DNA of 64,000 nt from positions 620,001-684,000 of the forward strand of contig NZ_CP026377.1 in the NCBI RefSeq assembly GCF_002953195.1. The letters run 5' to 3'. The notes beneath the pieces are model-generated. The model was not told the origin of the DNA and did no database searches. It worked only from the letters and a program-made list of their open reading frames with translations. Below are positions 46,945 to 57,153 of this stretch, in pieces; the first letter of the stretch is position 1, and each line of letters opens with the position of its first letter. The stretch is from Mixta gaviniae (lineage in GTDB: Bacteria > Pseudomonadota > Gammaproteobacteria > Enterobacterales > Enterobacteriaceae). Made by a program: the position numbers and the translations under genes.

Positions 46945-48116
46945 AACCGCAGTGGGATCTGATCCTGGCGGGTGGCGGGCTGGCCAACGGGCTGATCGCC
47001 TGGCGACTGCGCCAGCTTCAGCCGCAGCTGAACGTACTGCTGCTGGAGGCGGGCGCGGAAGCGGGCGGCAACCATACCTGGTCGTTCCATCAGGACGATT
47101 TAACCCCGGCGCAGCACGCCTGGATTGCGCCGCTGGTGGCGCACCGCTGGCCCGGCTATGACGTACGCTTTCCGGCGCTAACGCGTCGGCTTGATGGCGG
47201 CTACCTGAGCATCACCTCCGAACGTTTCGCTGAAGCGATGGCGCAGGCGCTGGGCGATCGCCTGAGAAAGCAGACGCCGGTGAGCGCCCTGACGCCGGAA
47301 ACGGTCACGCTGGCGGACGGCAGCCTGCTGCGCGCCGGCGCGGTGATCGACGGACGCGGCTATCAGCCGAGTCCTTATCTCACCATTGGCTTCCAGGCGT
47401 TTCTCGGCCAGCAGTGGCGACTGAGCCAGCCGCACGGGCTGACGCGTCCGCTGCTGATGGACGCCACGGTGGATCAGTCGGCGGGCTACCGTTTTGTCTA
47501 CACGCTGCCGCTCTCGGCGGACAGCCTGCTGATCGAAGATACGCACTATATCGATCGCGCCACGCTCGGCGACGATCGCGCGCGCCAGCATATTGCTGAT
47601 TACGCGGCGGCGCAGGGCTGGGCGCTGGAGAGGCTGGAACGCGAAGAGCAGGGCAACCTGCCGATCACGCTGGCGGGCGACGAGCATGCCTTCTGGCAAC
47701 AGAAAGCGGGCCAGCCCTGTAGCGGTCTGCGCGCCGGGCTGTTCCACTCCACGACCGGTTATTCCCTGCCACAGGCGGCGACGCTGGCCGATCTGATCGC
47801 CCGACAGCGCGATGTCTCATCGGAGGCGCTGTTCGCCCTGACGCGCGACTACGCGCAGCAGCAGTGGCGACGCCAGCGCTTCTTCCGCATGCTGAACCGT
47901 ATGCTGTTCCTTGCTGGCCGCCCCGACGGACGCTGGCAGGTGATGCAGCGTTTTTACCGACTTAATCCCGGGCTTATCGCCCGCTTTTACGCCGGCCGGC
48001 TGACGCTGGCCGACAAGGCACGGATCCTGACGGGCAAGCCACCGGTACCGGTCGGCGAAGCCCTGCAGGCCGTACTCAAACAGACTCCCCGGCTGCGAGC
48101 TTTCAGTGATGAATAA
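46941..48116 (+). CDS. crtY: Lycopene beta-cyclase
   Basis: The 391-residue CrtY-type cyclase has the N-terminal dinucleotide-binding fold WDLILAGGGLANGLIAWRL and the conserved RFVYTLPLSADSLLIEDTHY region. It forms the two beta rings of beta-carotene from lycopene. The start overlaps crtX; the stop overlaps the crtI start by 8 bp, so translation is coupled. Confidence 0.95.
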   Translation: MKPQWDLILAGGGLANGLIAWRLRQLQPQLNVLLLEAGAEAGGNHTWSFHQDDLTPAQHAWIAPLVAHRWPGYDVRFPALTRRLDGGYLSITSERFAEAMAQALGDRLRKQTPVSALTPETVTLADGSLLRAGAVIDGRGYQPSPYLTIGFQAFLGQQWRLSQPHGLTRPLLMDATVDQSAGYRFVYTLPLSADSLLIEDTHYIDRATLGDDRARQHIADYAAAQGWALERLEREEQGNLPITLAGDEHAFWQQKAGQPCSGLRAGLFHSTTGYSLPQAATLADLIARQRDVSSEALFALTRDYAQQQWRRQRFFRMLNRMLFLAGRPDGRWQVMQRFYRLNPGLIARFYAGRLTLADKARILTGKPPVPVGEALQAVLKQTPRLRAFSDE

Positions 48117-49590
48117 AACAGTGGTAATCGGCGCCGGCTTCGGTGGCCTGGCTTTAGCGATCCGCCTGCAGGCGGCAGGTATCCCCACGCTGCTGCTGGA
48201 GCAGCGCGACAAGCCGGGCGGTCGCGCCTATGTCTATGAAGATCAGGGATTTACTTTTGATGCCGGCCCGACGGTCATCACCGATCCCAGCGCGATAGAG
48301 GAACTGTTCACGCTGGCGGGCAAGCGTATGGCCGACTACGTCGATCTGCTGCCGGTAACGCCGTTTTACCGGCTCTGCTGGGAGTCAGGCCAGGTCTTTG
48401 ACTACGATAACGATCAGGCGCGGCTGGAAGCGCAGATCCGGCGCTTCAATCCGCGCGATGTCGAAGGCTATCGGCGCTTTCTCGCCTACTCCAAAGCGGT
48501 GTTTAAAGAGGGCTACCTGAAGCTTGGCACCGTGCCGTTCCTCTCGTTCCGCGATATGCTGCGCGCCGGTCCGCAGCTGGCGCGCCTGCAGGCGTGGCGC
48601 AGCGTCTACGGCATGGTATCGAAGTTTATCGAAGATGAGCGTCTGCGCGAGGCGTTCTCGTTTCATTCGCTGCTGGTGGGCGGCAATCCCTTTGCCACCT
48701 CCTCTATCTACACGCTGATCCATGCGCTGGAGCGCGAGTGGGGCGTCTGGTTCGCGCGCGGCGGCACTGGTGCGCTGGTGCAGGGGCTGGTGCGGCTGTT
48801 TCAGGATCTCGGCGGCACGCTGGAGCTGAACGCCGAAGTGACGCGGCTGGAGGCCAACGGCGCGGAAATCAGCGCGGTGCAGCTGGCGGATGGCCGCCGC
48901 ATCGACGTCGCAGCGGTTGCCTCTAATGCCGACGTGGTGCATACCTACGAAAAGCTGCTGGGGCACCATCCGGTGGGCGCATCGCGCGCCGCGTCGCTGA
49001 AGCGCAAGCGCATGAGCAATTCGCTGTTCGTGCTTTACTTCGGCCTGAATCATCATCACAGCCAGCTGGCGCATCATACTGTCTGCTTCGGGCCGCGCTA
49101 TAAAGCGCTGATCGAGGATATTTTTAACCGCGATACGCTGTCGGAAGATTTTTCGCTCTATCTGCATGCGCCCTGCGTCACCGATCCTTCGCTGGCGCCG
49201 CCCGGCTGTGGCAGCTACTACGTGCTGGCGCCGGTGCCGCATCTTGGCACCGCCGATCTCGACTGGGAGGTTGAAGGCCCGCGCCTGCGCGATCGCATCT
49301 TCGCCTACCTGGAGCAACACTACATGCCCGGCCTGCGCGATCAGCTGGTGACGCACCGCATGTTCACGCCGTTTGATTTCCGCGATCGGCTCGGCGCGCA
49401 TCACGGCTCGGCTTTCTCCATCGAGCCGATCCTGCGTCAGAGCGCCTGGTTCCGGCCGCATAACCGCGACAGCCGCATCCCGAATCTCTATCTGGTGGGG
49501 GCGGGTACCCATCCGGGCGCGGGCATTCCCGGCGTGATCGGCTCGGCGAAAGCGACTGCCAGCCTGATGCTGGAGGCGCTGTCACGATGA
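48109..49590 (+). CDS. crtI: Phytoene desaturase (lycopene-forming)
   Basis: The 493-residue FAD enzyme begins MNKTVVIGAGFGGLALAIRL and ends with the carotenoid-oxidase signature NLYLVGAGTHPGAGIPGVIG. It introduces four double bonds into phytoene to make lycopene. ATG 48109 is preferred over GTG 48106. It overlaps both crtY and crtB. Confidence 0.96.
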   Translation: MNKTVVIGAGFGGLALAIRLQAAGIPTLLLEQRDKPGGRAYVYEDQGFTFDAGPTVITDPSAIEELFTLAGKRMADYVDLLPVTPFYRLCWESGQVFDYDNDQARLEAQIRRFNPRDVEGYRRFLAYSKAVFKEGYLKLGTVPFLSFRDMLRAGPQLARLQAWRSVYGMVSKFIEDERLREAFSFHSLLVGGNPFATSSIYTLIHALEREWGVWFARGGTGALVQGLVRLFQDLGGTLELNAEVTRLEANGAEISAVQLADGRRIDVAAVASNADVVHTYEKLLGHHPVGASRAASLKRKRMSNSLFVLYFGLNHHHSQLAHHTVCFGPRYKALIEDIFNRDTLSEDFSLYLHAPCVTDPSLAPPGCGSYYVLAPVPHLGTADLDWEVEGPRLRDRIFAYLEQHYMPGLRDQLVTHRMFTPFDFRDRLGAHHGSAFSIEPILRQSAWFRPHNRDSRIPNLYLVGAGTHPGAGIPGVIGSAKATASLMLEALSR

Positions 49591-50534
49591 ACAGCACGCT
49601 GATGGATCATGCCACGGAAACCATGGCGGCCGGCTCGAAAAGTTTCAATACTGCGGCAAAGCTGTTTGACGCGCCGACCCGCCGCAGCGCCCTGATGCTC
49701 TACGCCTGGTGTCGCTACTGCGACGATGTGATTGACGGTCAGGCGCTGGGTTTTCGCGATGCGTCCGCCGTCAGCGGCAGCGCGATGCAGCGTCTGGCGA
49801 TGCTGAAAACGCAGACGCAGCGCGCGTTCGCCGGCGCGGAGATGGAGGAGCCCGCCTTCGCCGCTTTTCAGGAGGTAGCGACGCGCCACGCCATTCCGCC
49901 GCAGCAGGCCTTCGATCATCTGGAAGGGTTTGCGATGGATGTACGCGAAACCCACTATGAGACCTTCGATGATACGCTGCGCTACTGCTACCACGTCGCG
50001 GGCGTGGTGGGGCTGATGATGGCGCGGGTGATGGGCGTGCGCAATGAGGCGGTGCTGGATCGCGCCTGCGATCTGGGGCTGGCCTTTCAGTTGACCAACA
50101 TTGCGCGCGACATTGTCGAGGATGCGGAAACGGGGCGTTGTTACCTGCCGGCGCAGTGGCTGGCAAAGGAGAGGATCGACAGAGAGCTGATGGCCGATCC
50201 GGTTAACCGCGAGAAGCTGGCGCGGCTGGCGGCGCGGCTGGTGGCGGCCGCCGAGCCTTACTACGCCTCGGCGCGCGTCGGGCTGGCTGGCCTGCCGCTG
50301 CGTTCCGCCTGGGCGATCGCTTCGGCGCACGGGGTGTATCGCGAGATTGGCGTGAAGGTCAACGCTGCCGGTCCCCGCGCCTGGGATCGGCGTCAGGGCA
50401 CCAGCCGCGCGGAGAAACTTGCGCTGCTGATGAAAGGCGCGGCGCTGGCGCTTACTTCCCGCGTTGCGTCGATGCCGCCGCGTTCTTCCGATCTCTGGCA
50501 GCGTCCGCACCGTCACGGCGCGTACGGGGAGTAG
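49587..50534 (+). CDS. crtB: Phytoene synthase
   Basis: The 315-residue squalene/phytoene synthase has the Asp-rich motif WCRYCDDVIDG (about residue 50) and LGLAFQLTNIARDIVEDAE (about residue 165). It joins two GGPP molecules head-to-head to give phytoene. The ATG overlaps the crtI stop (ATGA). Its last 83 bp overlap the 3' end of the convergent crtZ. Confidence 0.96.
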   Translation: MNSTLMDHATETMAAGSKSFNTAAKLFDAPTRRSALMLYAWCRYCDDVIDGQALGFRDASAVSGSAMQRLAMLKTQTQRAFAGAEMEEPAFAAFQEVATRHAIPPQQAFDHLEGFAMDVRETHYETFDDTLRYCYHVAGVVGLMMARVMGVRNEAVLDRACDLGLAFQLTNIARDIVEDAETGRCYLPAQWLAKERIDRELMADPVNREKLARLAARLVAAAEPYYASARVGLAGLPLRSAWAIASAHGVYREIGVKVNAAGPRAWDRRQGTSRAEKLALLMKGAALALTSRVASMPPRSSDLWQRPHRHGAYGE

Positions 50535-51024
50535 CAGCTTTTTCGCCGCGCGGCGGCCTGCCGTTGCGGCTGCGCAGCACCGCCTGCAGCTTCGAGACCG
50601 GCGGCGCATAGAGAAAGCCGAAGGAGACGCAATCCTCTTTGCCACGCACCGCATGATGCAGGCGGTGCGCCATATATAAACGTTTCAGGTAGCCGCGGCG
50701 CGGAATATAGCGAAACGGCCAGCGCTGATGCACCAGTCCGTCATGCACCATAAAATAGAGCGCGCCATAGAGCGTCATGCCGGCGCCGATCCACTGCAGC
50801 GGCCAGACGCCGGAGGTGCCGACGGCGATCAGCACAATTGCCAGCACGGCGAAGAGCGCCGCGTAGAGGTCATTGACTTCGAACCAGCCGGTGCGCGGTT
50901 CATGGTGTGAAAGATGCCAGCCCCATCCCCAGCCGTGCATGATGTATTTATGCGCCAGCGTCGCCACGATCTCCATGACGGCAACGGTGGCCAGCACAAT
51001 CAAGGTATTCCACAGCACGAGCAT
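50452..51024 (-). CDS. crtZ: Beta-carotene hydroxylase
   Basis: The 190-residue non-haem diiron membrane hydroxylase has the His clusters HKYIMHGWGWGWHLSHHEPR, HDGLVHQRW and HRLHHAVRG between hydrophobic segments. It hydroxylates beta-carotene at C3 and C3' to zeaxanthin. The tail after residue ~170 is basic and low complexity (RNGRPPRGEKAATPRTRRDG) and is encoded opposite the crtB 3' end, so the overlap probably extended the C-terminus. It is transcribed separately from the main operon. Confidence 0.95.
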   Translation of the reverse strand: MLVLWNTLIVLATVAVMEIVATLAHKYIMHGWGWGWHLSHHEPRTGWFEVNDLYAALFAVLAIVLIAVGTSGVWPLQWIGAGMTLYGALYFMVHDGLVHQRWPFRYIPRRGYLKRLYMAHRLHHAVRGKEDCVSFGFLYAPPVSKLQAVLRSRNGRPPRGEKAATPRTRRDGADAARDRKNAAASTQRGK

Positions 51025-51190
51025 CGCGACTCCTTGTTATAGCGGATAAATAGTCTGTCCATCGGTCGATGAAGCGATGGCGCAGCCTGGCGTTGCCCGA
51101 CGTCGGAAAGGCGTCAGCCGCTTCGATGAGTTTAGGTGATGCAGAGTATAGCAACAGAGTCGCCATGCTGCCGCGCAGCGCGGCCGGCAG

Positions 51191-52204
51191 TCAGGATGCG
51201 GCGTCGGCCACGGATTCACGCAGTACCAGCTCCGAAATAAATGCCTGCTGCGGCGTCATGTCGCCGCCGTCGAGCATCGAAATCAGGCGATTAATCACTT
51301 CATGAATCATGCCGGTGACCGGGTCTTTGACGCTGGAGAGTGCGGGTAGCAGGAAAGGGGCGACAGGAATATCGTCAAAACCGAGCAGCGAGACGTCGTT
51401 CGGCACGCGCAGGCCCGCCTGGGTGAGCTGTTTCAGGGCGCCGACCGCCATATCATCGTTGCTGGCGATCAGCGCGCTAAAGGCGACGTTGTTGGCCAGC
51501 AGCGCCGCTACCGCTTTCGCGCCGCAGGCAGGTGTCCATTTCCCTTCGACAATGCGCTGCGGTTCGATAGCGATAGCGGCCTGGCGCAGCGCCTCTTTAT
51601 AACCGGCAAGGCGCTCCTGCGCGGTGGGCGAGTCGAGCGATCCGGTGATAAAGGCGATTTTCTGATGGCCGCGTTCTATCAGCGCCATGGCAGCGTTAAA
51701 CGCCGATCCTTTGTGGTCGCAGAAGACGGCGTGACTGGGATGTTTACGCAGCCGACGGTTGACGACCATAATCGGCTGACGTGTCTGTTCGATGATATCG
51801 TCCATGTCGTCGATGGTGAGAAAGCGCGGGTAGAGGATGATGGCGTCGCAGCGCAGGTCGAGCAGGAATTCGATCGCCTCGCGCTCCTGTTGCGCGCTGT
51901 GTTTGCCATCGACGAGGATCAGCTGGCGGCCGCTTTCTTCAACTTTTTTTGCCGCCTGGGAGAGGATTTCGCTGAAGTAGCTGCCGCTGTAAAGGGTGTT
52001 GGTGACGACCATGCCGATGCACTGGGATGTGCTGGTGGCGAGGTTGCGCGCCAGCAGGTTAGGGCGATAGCCTGCGGCTTCGATGGCGGCGAAGACCTGT
52101 TTGCGGGTTGCTTCGCTGACATAGCCTTTTCCCGATAGCACGCGCGAGACCGTCGCTTTGGAGACGCCCGCTTTTTTCGCCACTTCCTGCATCGTTGACA
52201 TCAT
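51191..52204 (-). CDS. ascG: LacI-family repressor AscG-like
   Basis: The 337-residue protein starts MMSTMQEVAKKAGVSKATVS, the LacI-type helix-turn-helix, followed by SRVLSGKGYVSE and a periplasmic-binding-like effector domain (SALIASNDDMAVGALKQL, VSLLGFDDIPVAPFLLPALS). It resembles E. coli AscG closely. It likely represses the divergent ascFB genes, 1.5 kb away; a TGAAACCGGTTACC operator lies before ascF. ATGATG gives alternative starts. Effector unknown, probably a beta-glucoside derivative. Confidence 0.88.
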   Translation of the reverse strand: MMSTMQEVAKKAGVSKATVSRVLSGKGYVSEATRKQVFAAIEAAGYRPNLLARNLATSTSQCIGMVVTNTLYSGSYFSEILSQAAKKVEESGRQLILVDGKHSAQQEREAIEFLLDLRCDAIILYPRFLTIDDMDDIIEQTRQPIMVVNRRLRKHPSHAVFCDHKGSAFNAAMALIERGHQKIAFITGSLDSPTAQERLAGYKEALRQAAIAIEPQRIVEGKWTPACGAKAVAALLANNVAFSALIASNDDMAVGALKQLTQAGLRVPNDVSLLGFDDIPVAPFLLPALSSVKDPVTGMIHEVINRLISMLDGGDMTPQQAFISELVLRESVADAAS

Positions 52205-52318
52205 CTTTTCCCGCCTGTGATCCCTTGCGGCTCATTCTAAACATTTTTACCGTAGGATCGCGGATTATGTTGCGCTGTTCACATTGAATACGCCAATGCG
52301 CTGGTTTGGCTGGAGAGT

Positions 52319-52550
52319 CAGCGGCGGTGCAGTGTCGGCTGTTTGGTTGAAGAGTCAGCGGCGCTGCGATGTTGGCTGTGTGTTCGGGGACGCCAGCGGC
52401 GCTGCGATGTTGGCCGCGTGTTCGGGAGCCAGCGGCGGTGCAGTGTCGGCTGTGTGTTCGGGAGCCAGCGGCGGTGTAGTGTTGGCTGTTTGGTTGAAGA
52501 GTCAGCGGCGCTGCTGTGTTGGCTGTTTGGTTGGTGAGTCAGCGGCGGGC
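52319..52550 (+). repeat. Tandem array A: 36-38 bp, about 6 copies
   Basis: Units start CAGCGGCG at 52319, 52356, 52394, 52430, 52466, 52503 and 52540 (last partial). Each continues with a GTGCAGTGTTGGCTG-type stretch and then GTTTGGTTGAAGAGT or GTGTTCGGGAGC. There are no unique spacers, so it is a minisatellite, not CRISPR. It lies upstream of ascG. Confidence 0.92.
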
Positions 52551-52640
52551 GGGCCGTTTCGTAAAGACGTCGTCAATCCATCCCTGGAGACTCCGCCGCG
52601 TCATCCCTGACGCGGAGGCTTTACTTCACGGCCCGCCCGC

Positions 52641-52800
52641 CGCTTCTTCAGGCTTCAGGAGTTGCCTGTGCCGCTGATTGTAGTCAGGCGCTGTCTGTAC
52701 CGCGCTTCTTCAGGCTTCAGGAGTTGCCTGTGCCGCTGATTGTAGTCAGGCGCTATCTGTACCGCGCTTCTTCAGGCTTCAGGTATTGTCCGTGCCGCTT
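52641..52800 (+). repeat. Tandem array B: 62 bp, about 2.5 copies
   Basis: CGCTTCTTCAGGCTTCAGGA starts units at 52641 and 52703, with a partial, diverged third at 52765. Full units are almost identical. Confidence 0.92.
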
Positions 52801-52809
52801 CTCCCACTT

Positions 52810-53040
52810 GATGTGAAACTCAGCACTTGCATATCAAAGCACAGAGTCAGGGGAGCGAGGGGGCCGGAACCAGTAGGCGGACCTCCCGCGCAGGGAAGGC
52901 GCGGGCGGAGGCGCTATGGGTTTACCCGATGTGAAACTCAGCACTTGCATATCAAAGCACAGCGTCAGGGGAGCGAGGGGGCCGGAACCAGTAGGCGGAC
53001 CTCCCGCGCCAGGGAAGGGGCGGGCGGAGGCGCCATGGAT
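52810..53040 (+). repeat. Tandem array C: 118-bp direct duplication
   Basis: GATGTGAAACTCAGCACTTG starts copies at 52810 and 52928. The two copies differ at only a few bases through GGCGGACCTCCCGCGC to the ATGG end. Open frames across the arrays are repeat-driven and not credible genes. Confidence 0.92.
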
Positions 53041-53074
53041 GGCTTCATGCCGTTCCGCCGAAAGGTCCGGCCCC

Positions 53075-53390
53075 CTTGCGACCGGCACTCACCAGCCTGT
53101 CTGTCAGCTCCCTTGCGACCGGCACTTACTGGCCTATCTGTCAGCCCTCTTGCGACCGGCACTCACCGGCCATCTGTCAGCCCCCTTGCGACCGGCACTC
53201 ACCGGCCTGTCTGTCAGCCCCTTGCGACCGGCACTCACCGGCCTGTCTGTCAGTCCCCTTGCGACCGGCACTCACCGGCCATCTGTCAGCCCCCTTGCAC
53301 CCGGCACTCACCGGCCTGTCTGTCAGCCCCTTGCGACCGGCCTCACTGGCCTATTCGCCGGCCCCCTGACAACCGGCACTCAACTCACTC
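53075..53390 (+). repeat. Tandem array D: 36-37 bp, 8-9 copies
   Basis: CTTGCGACCGGCACTCACCG-type units start at 53075, 53112, 53149, 53185, 53221, 53258, 53294 and 53330, with a decayed ninth near 53365. Each ends in CTGTCTGTCAGCCCC or ATCTGTCAGCCCC. There are no spacers. The period equals that of array A but the sequence is different. Confidence 0.92.
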
Positions 53391-53536
53391 TCTACCGGCA
53401 TCTGGCCAAAGCCGCAAATCTGCATCCACCTGAAACCAAAAACGCATACAGTCCTCCCTTCCGCGATCCTTATCACAAATATAAAAGCTCAAAAAGAAAT
53501 CAGTTGATCTCCATCTGCGATATAACCAATCTGATG

Positions 53537-53550
53537 TGAAACCGGTTACC
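53537..53550. promoter_or_regulatory. AscG operator candidate
   Basis: TGAAACCGGTTACC is a near-palindrome matching the LacI/GalR-type consensus that AscG uses in E. coli (TGAAACCGGTTTCA as I recall). It lies 127 bp upstream of ascF; a small TGCCGT/ACGGCA hairpin follows at 53628-53646. Confidence 0.65.
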
Positions 53551-53676
53551 TATTTTGTTGCAGACGGGAAGCGCCAGCGGGAAAACCCGTAAGCAGCTTC
53601 TACAACTCCATGAATAAAGTATAAAAATGCCGTCTACCCTACGGCACGGTGCGTCATAACGAGAGGTTTCACACTC

Positions 53677-55137
53677 ATGTCAAAGAATTACGCGGCAATC
53701 TCGCGCTCGATCGTCGAAGCGATAGGTGGTGGTGATAACGTGGCGGCAGTGACTCACTGCATGACGCGCCTGCGCTTTGTGCTAAACGACACCAGCAACG
53801 TCAACAGCGCCGCGCTGAAAGCGATACCCGGCGTCATGGGCGTGGTACAAAACGACAACCAGTGCCAGGTCATCATCGGCAACACCGTTTCGCAGGCCTA
53901 TGCCGAAGTATTAAAACTGCTCCCCGCCGGGGCGCAGGCACAACGGGCTGAGCCGCCCAAAGGCAAACTCACCCTGAAACGTATCGGCGCCGGGATCCTC
54001 GATGCACTGATCGGTACCATGTCGCCGCTGATCCCGGCGATCATCGGCGGATCGATGGTCAAGCTGCTGGCGATGATCCTCGACATGACCGGCCTCTTCC
54101 CGAAAGGATCCTCCACCATCGCGATCCTTAACTTCATTGGCGACGGCGCCTTCTTCTTCCTGCCGATCATGGTCGCCGCCTCCGCCGCGATCAAATTCAA
54201 AACCAACATGTCGCTGGCGATCGCCATTGCCGGCGTACTGGTCCACCCTGGCTTCATCGACCTGATGGCGCAGGCGGCGAAAGGCCAGCCGGTCGACTTC
54301 TTCGGCGTACCGGTCACCGCGGTCAAATATACCTACACCGTCATCCCGGCGCTCTGCATGACCTGGATCCTCTCCTACATTGAAAAATGGGTGGATAAGA
54401 TCACCCCGGCGGTCACCAAAAATTTCCTCAAGCCGATGTTGATCGTCCTGTTCGCCGCGCCGATCGCCATCTTGTTGATCGGGCCGATCGGCATCTGGAT
54501 CGGCAGCGGCATCTCGGCGGTGGTCTACACCATCCATCACTACCTCGGCTGGCTCTCCGTCGCCATCATGGGCGCGCTCTGGCCGCTGCTGGTAATGACC
54601 GGTATGCACCGCGTCTTCACGCCGACCATCATTCAAACCATCGCCGAAACCGGCAAAGAGGGAATGGTCATGCCGTCCGAAATCGGTGCCAACCTCTCCC
54701 TGGGCGGATCCTCGCTGGCGGTCGCATGGCGCACCAAAAACCCTGAGCTGCGTTAAACCGCGCTGGCGGCGGCGGCCTCGGCAATTGTGGCGGGCATCTC
54801 CGAGCCGGCACTTTACGGCGTAGCGGTACGGCTCAAACGCCCGCTGGTGGCCAGCCTGATCAGCGGCTTTATCTGCGGCGCGGTCGCCGGCCTCGCCGGG
54901 CTGGCCAGCAACTCGATGGCGGCGCCGGGGCTGTTCACCAGCGTACAGTTCTTCGATCCCGCCAACCCGATGAGCATTGTGTGGGTGTTTGCGGTGATGG
55001 CGCTGGCTATCGTGATCTCCTTTATCACCACCCTGATTTTAGGCTTTGAGGACATTCCGGTTACGCCGGAGCAGACCAACGCGGCGTCCTCGTCCGCCGC
55101 CTGGCCCGCCCGTTCTCAGGCCGTTAAAACGCATTAA
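53677..55137 (+). pseudogene. ascF: Beta-glucoside PTS EIIBC (AscF-like), in-frame stop
   Basis: The frame encodes a 486-codon EIIBC typical of AscF: EIIB starts MSKNYAAISRSIVEAIGGGDN with the phospho-accepting cysteine in AVTHCMTRLRFVL, then a multi-pass EIIC. Codon 360 (54754-54756) is TAA between NPELR and TALAAAASAIVAG. The frame continues intact to 55137 with EPALYGV and FEDIPV, so one CAA-to-TAA type change is enough. The product would lack the last ~125 residues, several membrane helices. Part of ascFB with ascB 12 bp downstream. Confidence 0.88.
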
Positions 55138-56577
<1,440 letters not shown>

Positions 56578-56582
56578 TAAAG

Positions 56583-56610
56583 GCGGGCCGCACATGGCCC
56601 GCTTTCTTTT
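56583..56610 (+). terminator. Terminator of ascFB
   Basis: GCGGGCC and GGCCCGC form a 7-bp stem with a 6-base loop, followed by TTTCTTTT. Confidence 0.88.
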
Positions 56611-57153
56611 AAATAGCCTGCGCCTGATGGGTTTAATCTGGCGCGGCTAACGCGATATTCCACTGAATAAACCAGCTCGCTCCTGCAATTTATTTCTTCT
56701 TTCGCGCACGCTTACGCTTTTAATAAGCACATTCTTCTGCACGCTGACTTTTTAGGATGATAATTAAAGGGATACCGCGCATTATACGCAGAGGAAGGGT
56801 AATAACCTGCGTAATGAAACTATTTCTTTTCCATTATTAACCGCTATCAATCAAACGCTTGTAGGCGCACACTTCCGATTAAATAAGACGATTCTCAATC
56901 CCGTTTTCAAAATTAACGGTTGCGCGTTGCCTTTTTTTCTCTGCTTTTTTCAGCGCATAAAGATATATGAAAATAGTATGAGTGAAATCACCTTTTTACG
57001 TATAAATATTTCCTGGTGTAACTGGCGGAAATAATCCTTTTCTGCTTTACCTGATATTTGTGCCGATGCATTCAGGGCGGCGCTTTCTTTTTTTGCAAAC
57101 TGAAGCCTTTTAAAAATCCTTGTTTAAAAACCAATAAATGGATGGTATCTGCA
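56611..57153. other. AT-rich gap before autotransporter gene
   Basis: About 540 bp with no supported gene. It has long AT-rich stretches (for example 56690-57050) and should contain the autotransporter promoter, which I cannot place reliably. Confidence 0.4.

Noticed and set aside
53075..53390. CRISPR-like array of ~37-bp repeats
   Set aside because: Units abut each other with no unique spacers and no cas genes are nearby; it is a tandem minisatellite.
52284..53539. Long open frames across the ascG-ascF gap
   Set aside because: They consist of repeated low-complexity peptides (for example LSVSPLRPALTG) created by the tandem arrays, in several frames at once, without ribosome-binding sites.
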